Assembly (NCBI GenBank): GCA_019136515.1
Contig: JAGVUB010000106.1
Location: forward strand, 1-64,000
Length of the DNA stretch: 64,000 nt
Direction of reading: 5' to 3'
DNA from: Verrucomicrobiota bacterium
GTDB lineage: Bacteria > Verrucomicrobiota > Verrucomicrobiia > Opitutales > Opitutaceae
Positions 8,785-16,575 of this stretch are shown piece after piece (position 1 is the stretch's first letter; the number at the start of each line of letters is the position of its first letter). The notes beneath the pieces are model-generated. The model was not told the DNA's origin, searched no databases, and saw only the letters and a list, made by a program, of their open reading frames with translations. The position numbers and the translations under genes were made by a program.

Positions 8785-9744
8785 CTACGGCTGTTCGGCG
8801 TGGCGACCGTTGCGCCACGGCATGCTTTCGAGGACGTTGTTGCCGAGGTCGCGCGCCGTTTTCGCCCAATCGAAGTCCCAGCGGAGTCGCGAGGTGACGC
8901 GGTGCTTGGTGTCCCCCTGGAAGAAGATCGCCTCGTAACCCGCGCCGACGACGAGACGGCCGGGCACGCGGGGCATCCAGCGCGAGGGCACCTCAAAGCT
9001 CACCGAAGGTTGCACGCTGAAGTACTCGCGGCCCTCGCCTTCGAGGGCGGTGGTGCGCAGCGAGGTGGCCAGCGTATAGTGCCACGGCGCCCGGTGGAGC
9101 ACGACGCCCGGGGTGACGATGAGGTTGTCGCGCGAGGGCCGATAGCGGGCGATCCGACCCGGCGCCGGATCGGAATCGAAGATCTCGTAGCCGAGGTTGA
9201 GGAAGGCGCCGAGGCCGTGGAGCTCCTTGAAGTCGCGGGAGAAGGCGAGGTACGGCGTGAATCGGGTGGTGCCGATCGACAGATCCTCGGGCGCGCCCGG
9301 GGCCGGTATCGAGGCGGTGGCGCCGAGGGCGGTGGTGACGTAGGGCTGGAGCAGGTGGTGCCATGCATACTTGGCGCCCAGACGGTACTCGGCCAGGCCG
9401 ACGCCGCGCTGGCCCCCGCCTCCGAAGTTGTCGAAGTACGGCACGGCTTCGGCGCTTGCCTCGAAATGTTTGGAGAAGGCGTACCGCATCCCGGTGCGGA
9501 TCCGTACGTAGTCCTTGTGCACGAAGTCGCCGAACTGTGGGTTGAGGGTGAAGCGCAGAGACTCGGGCCGGATGATCTTGGGCAGTTGGAAGTCGAAGAT
9601 GCCGCGGATGGCGATCGCGTCCTGATCGTCGACGGTGCTGCCGTCGCGGGGGCGCTCGGCGGAGGAGGGCAGGGCGAACAGGACCAGAAGGGCCGGACAG
9701 ATCAGGAGACGGCGGAGTATGGACACACGCATAGGCTGGGACAT
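8785..9744 (-). CDS. Predicted exported outer-membrane beta-barrel-like protein
   Basis: A signal peptide is visible at the start: charged MRVSILRRLL, then ICPALLVLFALPSSA. The mature part has many short alternating hydrophobic stretches ending in aromatic residues, such as VRIRTGMRYAFSKHFEASAEAVPYF, LGAKYAWHHLLQPYVTTALGATAS and HYTLATSLRTTAL. This is typical of outer-membrane beta strands. The last residues are not a classic C-terminal Phe signature. I do not recognise a named family. The ATG at 9744 was chosen (a second Met is four codons later) because upstream codons have no protein-like character. The gene is divergent from the small gene at 9925. Confidence 0.72.
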   Translation of the reverse strand: MSQPMRVSILRRLLICPALLVLFALPSSAERPRDGSTVDDQDAIAIRGIFDFQLPKIIRPESLRFTLNPQFGDFVHKDYVRIRTGMRYAFSKHFEASAEAVPYFDNFGGGGQRGVGLAEYRLGAKYAWHHLLQPYVTTALGATASIPAPGAPEDLSIGTTRFTPYLAFSRDFKELHGLGAFLNLGYEIFDSDPAPGRIARYRPSRDNLIVTPGVVLHRAPWHYTLATSLRTTALEGEGREYFSVQPSVSFEVPSRWMPRVPGRLVVGAGYEAIFFQGDTKHRVTSRLRWDFDWAKTARDLGNNVLESMPWRNGRHAEQP

Positions 9745-9924
9745 CGACCGCAAAGTGCGAGCTTGGTTGCATGCCACTGCTCGAACAAGACCGACGGCGC
9801 CACCCGCGCGGAGGGGCGGAGCGGCGGACAGTGGGCGGCCGGCAGCCCGGCGGGATGAGGAATCTTTCCCTCGACTTCGGGGGAACAATGGCCTCGCATA
9901 GGTCCGAAGCGACGTGCAGGCCCC

Positions 9925-10248
9925 ATGAACGTACTACCCGAGCTTACCCCCGAAACCTATTCGCTGTTCCAGTTCACGCTCACCTCTCGCGACGAGGGCA
10001 CCGCCGCCCAACGCTCGCACTGTTGGGGCGAGAACTTCAGCATCGAGGAGGCGTTCAATGCCGCCAAGGCGCTCGTCACCCGCGACTACGATGCGATGCG
10101 CACCCTCCTGCGCCAGAAGGGCGGCACGGACGAGAAACTCAATCTCCAGATTAATGATACGGAGTTCGGCTACGACCTGCGCCACAACTTTCTCGTTGTC
10201 TCACGCTACTGGATCCACGCCAAACCCCTGTTGAAGAAAACGGTCTGA
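9925..10248 (+). CDS. Hypothetical protein
   Basis: This 107-aa soluble protein starts MNVLPELTPETYSLFQFTLT. It has no signal, membrane segment or motif I can assign. The composition is mixed alpha/beta with a charged middle part, KALVTRDYDAMRTLLRQKGG, and an aromatic end, FLVVSRYWIHAKPLL. The regular codon use and lack of a competing frame support it as real. It is followed 110 bases later by tRNA-Leu. Confidence 0.7.
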   Translation: MNVLPELTPETYSLFQFTLTSRDEGTAAQRSHCWGENFSIEEAFNAAKALVTRDYDAMRTLLRQKGGTDEKLNLQINDTEFGYDLRHNFLVVSRYWIHAKPLLKKTV

Positions 10249-10357
10249 GCCGCGCGGGCGGACCGACCTGGGTGGGCCCGGCGGGCGTGGTCGAAAATGT
10301 CCGGAAAAAGCGCTTGCCGGTGGCGCGGGGGCTGTCCAGCGTCCGCGTCTCCCTGAC

Positions 10358-10444
10358 GCCGAGGTGGCGGAATTGGCAGACGCACTAGATTCAGGGTCTA
10401 GCGCCCGCAAGGGCGTAGGGGTTCGACTCCCCTCCTCGGCACCA
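10358..10444 (+). tRNA. tRNA-Leu (CAG anticodon)
   Basis: The 87-base gene folds as a class II tRNA. The acceptor arms are GCCGAGG and CCTCGGC, the D-loop region is GGCGGAATTGGCAGACGC, and the anticodon stem-loop TAGATTCAGGGTCTA carries CAG. A long variable arm follows (GCGCCCGCAAGGGCGT), with a TTCGACTCC T-loop region. The CCA end is encoded at 10442-10444. Confidence 0.96.
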
Positions 10445-10672
10445 CTTGACGCGACGGCACGCCCCGTCGCGTTTCGTTTTTCCTGTTCGGTGGTGGGTTT
10501 CTCGGCTGGCCCTGAGGTGGGCCGCGCTGGACGCGGATTCACCCTTGAGGGCGGCGAGTCGCGATTCGCCACTGGGAGGCACTCTCGAGGGGGGCCGTTT
10601 CGCCCTAAAGTCCGGGCGTGGTGGACCGTTATTAGGCAACGCGCCACTGTGCGCATCCCCAACTCTACCAAC

Positions 10673-11167
10673 ATGGATGCCGAAACCGTCACCACCGCCA
10701 CTGCCCGCGCCAAGAATCGCACCGGCAAGTACCTTACTTTCTCCCTCAGCAACGAGTCGTACGGGGTCGATGTGCTGAAGGTGCGGGAGATCATACGCTT
10801 CCTGAAGATCACGCCCGTGCCGCAGATGCCCGCCTACGTGAAGGGAGTCATCAACCTGCGCGGCAAGGTCCTCCCGGTCATCGATCTGCGCCTGAAATTC
10901 GGGCTCGAGGCGGCCGAGGCCACCGAACGCACCTGCATCGTAGTCGTGCGGGTGGCCGCCGGAGGACAGGACATCACCTTGGGCATGATCGTCGATTCGG
11001 TCGAGGAGGTCATCAACCTCAACGAGGCCGAGATCGAGGAGACCCCAGAATTTGGCGTCAAAGTCGACACCGCCTACCTCATGGGCATGGCGAAGGTGAA
11101 GGGCGCAATCAAGACGCTGCTCGATATCGACAAGGTCGTCTCGCCCGAGACGCTGCGCGGTTTTTAG
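10673..11167 (+). CDS. cheW: Chemotaxis coupling protein CheW
   Basis: This adaptor links chemoreceptors to the CheA kinase. The 164-aa protein has the CheW SH3-like double-barrel pattern: YLTFSLSNESYGVDVLKVREII, then TPVPQMPAYVKGVINLRGKVLPVIDLRLKFGL, the most diagnostic block, then IVDSVEEVINL and a C-terminal GMAKVKGAIKTLLDIDKVV. The ATG at 10673 gives a short polar N-terminus; the frame is open further back but overlaps the tRNA. No cheA or receptor gene is adjacent. A strong hairpin terminator follows 29 bases after the stop. Confidence 0.94.
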   Translation: MDAETVTTATARAKNRTGKYLTFSLSNESYGVDVLKVREIIRFLKITPVPQMPAYVKGVINLRGKVLPVIDLRLKFGLEAAEATERTCIVVVRVAAGGQDITLGMIVDSVEEVINLNEAEIEETPEFGVKVDTAYLMGMAKVKGAIKTLLDIDKVVSPETLRGF

Positions 11168-11196
11168 TTCGTACGCGAATATCCCCGGTAATCTCC

Positions 11197-11225
11197 GGCC
11201 GAGGGCGAAGGCTCTCGGCCTTTTT
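11197..11225 (+). terminator. Intrinsic terminator after cheW
   Basis: A 10-bp stem (GGCCGAGGGC pairing with GCTCTCGGCC, one G-T pair) closes a GAAG loop and is followed directly by TTTTT. It sits 30 bases after the cheW stop and before the GTG of the next kinase gene. Confidence 0.88.
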
Positions 11226-11252
11226 GTCGACCGGGCCGGTTGGGGCGCGACC

Positions 11253-12479
11253 GTGACTTTCGGCTGGTTGCCTGCGGCCCGGGAACTCTGCACGCTGCCG
11301 GGCGTGTTCAGCAATCCACCGCAGGGCAAAATTCGGCTTCTCTTCCGTGGCGCATTGTTGGCGGTGATCACCTCCGTGCTCATCCCGGTGCTGCTGGACG
11401 CTTCGTTCCGGCCGCTGGCACCCTCCAGCCTGGTGTTGTACGGACTCTTCGTTGTCTACGGCGTGGTGATGATGCATGGGGTGGGCTGGGCGAAGGCTGT
11501 GCTGCCAAGCGCCTGGGCTGGGCTGTTCTTCGGCGCCATGCTCGGGCTGTTTGCGGTATTCTATTTCGTCGCGAATCCGTCGTACACGGTGTGGATCCTG
11601 GCGATGCCGGTCGTGAGTTTGGCCGCGGGCACCGTGCGGTTGCGGTGGGCGATCCTGGTGGCGGTCGCATTCCTTGCGGTCCAGGCGGGCTTCTTGATGA
11701 GCCTGCATGTCGAGTGGCGCGCCATCTCGACGTCGACGATCTCTTGGTCCGTGGGGATGGTGTTCACGCTCGCGTGCACGGAGCTGGCCGTCTGGGCCAA
11801 TGCTTCGCGTGAGCGCGCCGAGCAGTTGACGCACGAACTCGAGGTGGCCAATGCGGAGCTGCGCAGCGCGGCTGAGCAGACTGCCGCACTGGCCGCGGCG
11901 ACGGAACGCAACCGCATCGCCCGCGACATCCATGACGGGCTCGGCCACTACCTCACGGTGGTCGCGGTGCAGTTGCAGGCGGCGCGGGCGTTGCTGCCGG
12001 CTCAGCCCGAACGCGCCGCCGACGTGGTGGCGACGGCCGAACAGGCGGCCCGCCATGCCCTTGACGACGTGCGCCGCTCGGTAGGCGCACTGCGCGAACC
12101 GACCGAGCGTCCGCCGTTGCCGGTGGCGCTGGAGGGGTTGGTCCGCGAGAGCGGACTGGTGGCTTCCCTCGATTGCGTGGGCGAGGCGCGCCGACTCGGG
12201 GAGGCCGCGGAGCAGGCGCTGTTCCGCGTCGTGCAGGAGGGACTCACCAATGTCCGCAAGCACGCAGGGGCGGCGCGGGCGACGGTGGTGCTCGACTACC
12301 GGGCGCCCACGGCTGTCGCCGTGGAGGTGGCCGACGACGGGTCCGGCGGGATCGCGTCGCCGGGTGGTGGATTCGGACTGGCCGGGCTGCGCGAGCGGCT
12401 GGCGGCAGTGGGCGGGTCGCTCAGCGCCGGGCGGGCTCCCGCAGGCGGTTTCCGGCTGCGCGCGGAGGTGGCCGCATGA
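11253..12479 (+). CDS. NarL-type membrane sensor histidine kinase (HisKA_3)
   Basis: The N-terminal half (residues ~30-180) has about six hydrophobic segments, e.g. ALLAVITSVLIPVLL and GLFFGAMLGLFAVFYFV, with no large extracellular domain. A coiled linker follows (ASRERAEQLTHELEVANAELRSAAEQ). The phosphoacceptor motif RNRIARDIHDGLGHYL is the HisKA_3 type, near residue 230. The ATPase domain has VVQEGLTNVRKHAGA and VADDGSGG, then GFGLAGLRERLAAVGG. It starts with GTG and overlaps the next gene by ATGA, forming a classic kinase-regulator pair. The signal is not evident; kinases of this build often sense membrane or cell-envelope state. Confidence 0.9.
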   Translation: MTFGWLPAARELCTLPGVFSNPPQGKIRLLFRGALLAVITSVLIPVLLDASFRPLAPSSLVLYGLFVVYGVVMMHGVGWAKAVLPSAWAGLFFGAMLGLFAVFYFVANPSYTVWILAMPVVSLAAGTVRLRWAILVAVAFLAVQAGFLMSLHVEWRAISTSTISWSVGMVFTLACTELAVWANASRERAEQLTHELEVANAELRSAAEQTAALAAATERNRIARDIHDGLGHYLTVVAVQLQAARALLPAQPERAADVVATAEQAARHALDDVRRSVGALREPTERPPLPVALEGLVRESGLVASLDCVGEARRLGEAAEQALFRVVQEGLTNVRKHAGAARATVVLDYRAPTAVAVEVADDGSGGIASPGGGFGLAGLRERLAAVGGSLSAGRAPAGGFRLRAEVAA

Positions 12480-13132
12480 AACGCATCCGTGTGCTGCTGG
12501 TCGACGACCAGGCGCTTTTCCGCGAGGGGCTGGCGACCTTGCTCGGCCTCAATCCGGAGCTGGAGCTCGTCGGCGAGGCCGGGAACGGTGCGGCGGCGGT
12601 CGAGATGTGGGCGCGGCTGCGGCCCGAGGTAGTGCTCATGGATCTGCGGATGCCGATGATGGACGGAGTGGAGGCCACGCGGCGGATCCTCGCGATGCAG
12701 CCGGCGGCGCGCATCCTTGTCCTGACGACGTTCGAGGAGGACGCGGAGGTTTTCGCGGCGGTGCGCGCCGGCGCCGCGGGTTATCTCCTGAAGGCGTCGC
12801 CCTCGGAGAAGCTCGTCGAGGCGATCCGTGCCGTGGCGGCGGGCGAGAGCGTGCTCCAACCTTCGGTGACGGCGAAGCTGCTGGCGGAGTTCAACCGGAT
12901 GGCCGTGCGGACGGAGCGGCGCGCGGTGCAGCCGCTGCCCGAGCCGCTCTCGGGGCGCGAACTCGGCGTGCTCCAGTGCCTGTGCGACGGGCTTTCGAAC
13001 AATGAGATCGCCTCGCGGCTCGGCATCGCCGAGGGCACGGTGAAGAACCACATGACGAACGTGCTCGGGAAACTCGGCGCGCTCGACCGCACCCAAGCGG
13101 CGTTGCGCGCGCGGGAGTTGGGGCTGATCTGA
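12476..13132 (+). CDS. NarL/FixJ-family response regulator
   Basis: The receiver domain (residues 1-120) has the acidic pair in VLLVDDQALFREGL, phospho-acceptor Asp in VVLMDLRMPMMDG, and Lys in GYLLKASPSEKL. The C-terminal LuxR-type helix-turn-helix reads LSGRELGVLQCLCDGLSNNEIASRLGIAEGTVKNHMTNVLGKLGA. It should be phosphorylated by the kinase whose stop it overlaps by four bases. The next gene, a permease 107 bases downstream on the same strand, is a plausible target. Confidence 0.95.
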   Translation: MKRIRVLLVDDQALFREGLATLLGLNPELELVGEAGNGAAAVEMWARLRPEVVLMDLRMPMMDGVEATRRILAMQPAARILVLTTFEEDAEVFAAVRAGAAGYLLKASPSEKLVEAIRAVAAGESVLQPSVTAKLLAEFNRMAVRTERRAVQPLPEPLSGRELGVLQCLCDGLSNNEIASRLGIAEGTVKNHMTNVLGKLGALDRTQAALRARELGLI

Positions 13133-13239
13133 ATTGGCGCCGGCCAGCTACCGGCGAAGGAACCGGTCATGGTGGCCATGACCACGATCCGTGACCTCTG
13201 CCACAGGCGCCGTCGCTGAGAATCTGCGAGGATCGCGGC

Positions 13240-15663
13240 ATGAACACCGCCGATCTCTGCTCCGAGTGTCGTGCCGCACTGCGGCACCTGCGGCGCACCC
13301 CGGGCTTTGCCGTGCTTGCGATCGGGCTGCTCGCCTCGGGTGTCGGGGCGGTGACGCTCGTCTACTCCGTGGTGAACGGCATCCTCCTGCGCCCGCTGCC
13401 GTTCGCGCGTCCGACGGAGCTCGTCGGATTTCAGGCGGTGAACCTCGCCAAGTCGATCGTGCAGCCGGGGATGTCGGCGGCCGATTTTCACGATCTGCAC
13501 GGGCGGGTGCAGGCGTTCGCCGCACTCGGGGCCTACCGGCCCGACTTTGCGACGTGGAAACGGTCCGGCGAACAACCGGTCCAGCTCACTGCGGCGCTCG
13601 TGACGGAGGACTTCTTCACCACGCTCGGCGTCGCGCCGCGGCTGGGGCGGACGTTCGCGCCGGCGGATTTCTCGATGAGCGCGGCGCGCAGCGCAGTGCT
13701 CAGCCATGCGGCGTGGCAGAGCCGCTTCGCTGGCGACCCGGCGGTGGTGGGGCGCACGATCACGCTCAATGACGAGCTGTGCACGATCGTCGGGGTGATG
13801 CCGGCGGCGGTGCGCGAGCCGGCGTTCGTCGACGTGTGGCTGCCGTTCCCGGCCGAGTCGCCGGAGTATTTCGCACGCGACTCGCGCTACTGGGTGGCGA
13901 TCGGGCGGCTCAAGCCCGGCGTGGCGGCGGTGCAGGCGCGGGCCGAGGCCGAGGCGATCGCGGCCGACCTTGCTCGCCAGTTCCCGGATACGAATCGCAA
14001 TTGGACGCTGCGCGCGAGTCCGCTGCACGAGCTGCGTGTGGCCGGGTTGCGCAACGGCCTGCTTCTTTTGCTGGCGGCCACGGTGCTGCTGCTGCTGCTT
14101 GTCGCGTGCAGCAACCTGGCGAACCTGCTGCTCGCCCGCGGCCTGCGGCGAATCGGCGAGATGGCGGTGAGGCAGGCGCTCGGAGCAAGTGCCGGACGCC
14201 TGCTCGCCCAGGTGCTGTTCGAGAATGGCGCGCTTGGTCTGGCCGGCGGTGCGCTCGGCGTGGCGGGCGCGGTGGCGGTGGTGAAGCTCGTCGTGAACCG
14301 GCTGCCGCCGTTTCTCGTGCCGCGGGCGCATGAGGTGAGCGTCGACGGCGGGGTGCTGCTCGTTGCGGTGGCGGTCTCGCTGGTCGCCGGGCTGTTGGCG
14401 GGGGCGCTGCCGGCCTGGCAGGCGGCGCGGGCGGAGATCGGTGCGGTGATGAGGGAGAACGGCGCGCGCACGGGCGCGAGCGTGGGACTGCGACGGTTGC
14501 AGCGCGGGCTGGTGGCGGTGCAGGTGGCGTTGACGTTTGTCGTGCTCGCCGGCGCGGCCCTGCTCGGGCGCAGCCTCAACCGACTGCAGGCGGTGGACCC
14601 GGGTTTCAGCCCGCGGAACGTGTTCTTTCTTCGCGTGGCGCCCCCGCTGGCGCAGTTTGAAACGGGCCTCGATCAGGCCCGCTACTTCGAGCGGTTGGTC
14701 GATGCCGTGCGCGCGGTGCCGGGCGTCGAGGCGGCGGCGGTCGATGCCAGTGCGCCGCTCGCCGGCGTCACCCTGCGTTTTCCGTACTCCTTGGTCGGCA
14801 CTCCGGCCGAGAGCAACGCCGGCAACGAGGCTGTCCACAATCCAGTGACGGAGGGATTTTTCGATACGGTCGGGCTGCGGCTGGTCTTGGGGCGGCTGCT
14901 CACGCCGAGCGACGACGAGCGCGGCCAGCCGGTGGTGGTGGTGAACGAGGTGCTTGCGCGGCGGCTTGCGCCCGGCGGCAACGCTCTAGGGGTGCGGCTG
15001 CGGTTCGTGCCGTGGCTGTCGCCGAGCGCGCATGTGGTTGTGGGCATCGTGCGCGATGTGCGCCAGGAGAACCTCAGCGACGAGCCCCCGGCGCAGTACT
15101 ATGTGCCGCAACGGCAGGCCCCGTGGTTCTTCACCACGCTGCTGGTGCTGGTGCGCGAGGGCCAGGCGGCGCCGTTGGGCGCGCTGCGCGCGGCGCTGGC
15201 CAGGGCCGACCAGGGGCTGCCGGCGGAGTTTCGCCCGCTGGAGGAGGCGATCGCGGGTACGGCGCTCTCGGCGCGGATGGCGATGCGGCTGTTCGCGGTG
15301 CTCGGCGCGCTGGCGTTCGCGCTCACGATCTTGGGCGTGTATGCGAACCTGGCGTTCGCGGTGGCGCAGCGCACCCGGGAGTTCGGGCTGCGGCTCGCGC
15401 TCGGGGCCAGCCCGGTGCGCGTGGTCGCGCAGATGGTGGGCGAGGTCGGCCGGTTGGTGGTGGCGGGCCTGGCGCTGGGCGGTGCAGGGGCGTGGGCGCT
15501 GGGCGGTGTGTTGCGCAACCGCATCCCGGGTGTGGGTACGCACGATCCGCTGCTGCTCGCCGGCGTGGGCGCGGCGCTCGGCGCGGCCGCGCTGGTGGCC
15601 GCGGCCTGGCCGAGCTGGCGGGCTGCGCTCACCCCGCCCGCGACGGCGCTGCGGCACAGCTGA
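13240..15663 (+). CDS. FtsX/MacB-type ABC transporter permease, ADOP-like
   Basis: This 807-aa protein has two MacB periplasmic-core plus FtsX permease units in tandem, the layout of the acidobacterial duplicated orphan permease (ADOP) group. The first unit opens with LRRTPGFAVLAIGLLASGVGAVTLVYSVVNGILLRPLPF and has membrane segments at ~265-390. The second starts near 420 (LVAVQVALTFVVLAGAALLGRSL) and ends with three segments from ~690 to the C-terminus. ALAFALTILGVYANLAFAVAQRTREFGLRLALGASPVRVV is the strongest signature. No ATPase gene is adjacent, as usual for ADOPs. The substrate is unknown; macrolides, peptides or lipoproteins are handled by relatives. Confidence 0.88.
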   Translation: MNTADLCSECRAALRHLRRTPGFAVLAIGLLASGVGAVTLVYSVVNGILLRPLPFARPTELVGFQAVNLAKSIVQPGMSAADFHDLHGRVQAFAALGAYRPDFATWKRSGEQPVQLTAALVTEDFFTTLGVAPRLGRTFAPADFSMSAARSAVLSHAAWQSRFAGDPAVVGRTITLNDELCTIVGVMPAAVREPAFVDVWLPFPAESPEYFARDSRYWVAIGRLKPGVAAVQARAEAEAIAADLARQFPDTNRNWTLRASPLHELRVAGLRNGLLLLLAATVLLLLLVACSNLANLLLARGLRRIGEMAVRQALGASAGRLLAQVLFENGALGLAGGALGVAGAVAVVKLVVNRLPPFLVPRAHEVSVDGGVLLVAVAVSLVAGLLAGALPAWQAARAEIGAVMRENGARTGASVGLRRLQRGLVAVQVALTFVVLAGAALLGRSLNRLQAVDPGFSPRNVFFLRVAPPLAQFETGLDQARYFERLVDAVRAVPGVEAAAVDASAPLAGVTLRFPYSLVGTPAESNAGNEAVHNPVTEGFFDTVGLRLVLGRLLTPSDDERGQPVVVVNEVLARRLAPGGNALGVRLRFVPWLSPSAHVVVGIVRDVRQENLSDEPPAQYYVPQRQAPWFFTTLLVLVREGQAAPLGALRAALARADQGLPAEFRPLEEAIAGTALSARMAMRLFAVLGALAFALTILGVYANLAFAVAQRTREFGLRLALGASPVRVVAQMVGEVGRLVVAGLALGGAGAWALGGVLRNRIPGVGTHDPLLLAGVGAALGAAALVAAAWPSWRAALTPPATALRHS

Positions 15664-15703
15664 GGGCGCTCGGGCGCGACGAATTTCGGCAATCACAAAA
15701 CCC

Positions 15704-16483
15704 ATGAAAACACAGATCCTGATCCGGGCGCTCGGCGCCCTCGTTCTCTGCTCCGCAACTGGTGTGCCGGCCCAGGAGGCCGCGACGCTCGACCGGGCGA
15801 CGGCGCTGGCGGAGGCCCGCGCCGGGCGTTGGGACCACGCCGAAGCGGCGCTTGAGGCGGCTGCGACGGCGGCCCCGACCGATGTCGAAGTGTGCGCGCA
15901 ACTGGCGTTGCGCCGTCTGGAACAGAAGCGGAACAAGGAGGCGGTGCTGCTCGCCGAGCGCGCCGCGGAGGCCGTGCCGCAGAGCGCAGACCTGCAGGCG
16001 TTGCTGGGGCGCGCCCTCGGCGCGCGCATCGGGGAGCTGGCGTTCCTGCAGCAGGGGATGGTGGCGGCGAAGATGCGCCGGGCCTTCGAACGGGCGGTGG
16101 AGTTGGATCCCAGCCACGTGACCGGACTGATCGGGTTGGCGAGCTTCTTCCTCAACTCGCCGGAGATCGCTGGCGGAAGCCTCGCGCGGGCGGAGGAGTA
16201 CGCGTTGCGGGTCGAGAAGCTCGATGCGTTCAACGGGGCGGTGCTGCGTGCTCGCATACGGGAGCGGCAGGAGCAATGGCTGGACGCCGCGGGGCTCTAC
16301 CGCGCGGCGCTGGTTGTGCAGCCGCGGAATCCGTGGCTGCAGGCGCAGCTCGGCGGAGCGCTGGCGAAGGCCGGGCAGAAGGCCGAGGCGAAGGCGGCGT
16401 TCGAGGCGGCACTCGGCATCAACTCCGAGTTCGCGCCGGCGCGCGAGGGGTTACGAGCACTGGAGGGCACCGCATCGAACTGA
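15704..16483 (+). CDS. Exported TPR-repeat protein
   Basis: A signal peptide is likely: MKTQILIRALGALVLCSATGVPAQ. The rest (259 aa in all) is a chain of tetratricopeptide-like helices, for example ALAEARAGRWDHAEAALEAAATAAPTDVEVCAQLALRRL and the C-terminal AGLYRAALVVQPRNPWLQAQLGGALAKAGQKAEAKAAFEAALGI. Such proteins act as periplasmic protein-interaction scaffolds; the partner is not known. It follows the permease by 40 bases on the same strand, and an operon is likely. It is convergent with the potassium transporter genes. Confidence 0.85.
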   Translation: MKTQILIRALGALVLCSATGVPAQEAATLDRATALAEARAGRWDHAEAALEAAATAAPTDVEVCAQLALRRLEQKRNKEAVLLAERAAEAVPQSADLQALLGRALGARIGELAFLQQGMVAAKMRRAFERAVELDPSHVTGLIGLASFFLNSPEIAGGSLARAEEYALRVEKLDAFNGAVLRARIRERQEQWLDAAGLYRAALVVQPRNPWLQAQLGGALAKAGQKAEAKAAFEAALGINSEFAPAREGLRALEGTASN

Positions 16484-16575
16484 TGCCAACCCGGCAGGGA
16501 AGCACCGAACCGACGAGCGGCGAGAGCCAGCGGACCGCGGCCAGCCGCGCTGGCTCGGCCGGCGGTGTGGGTGCC

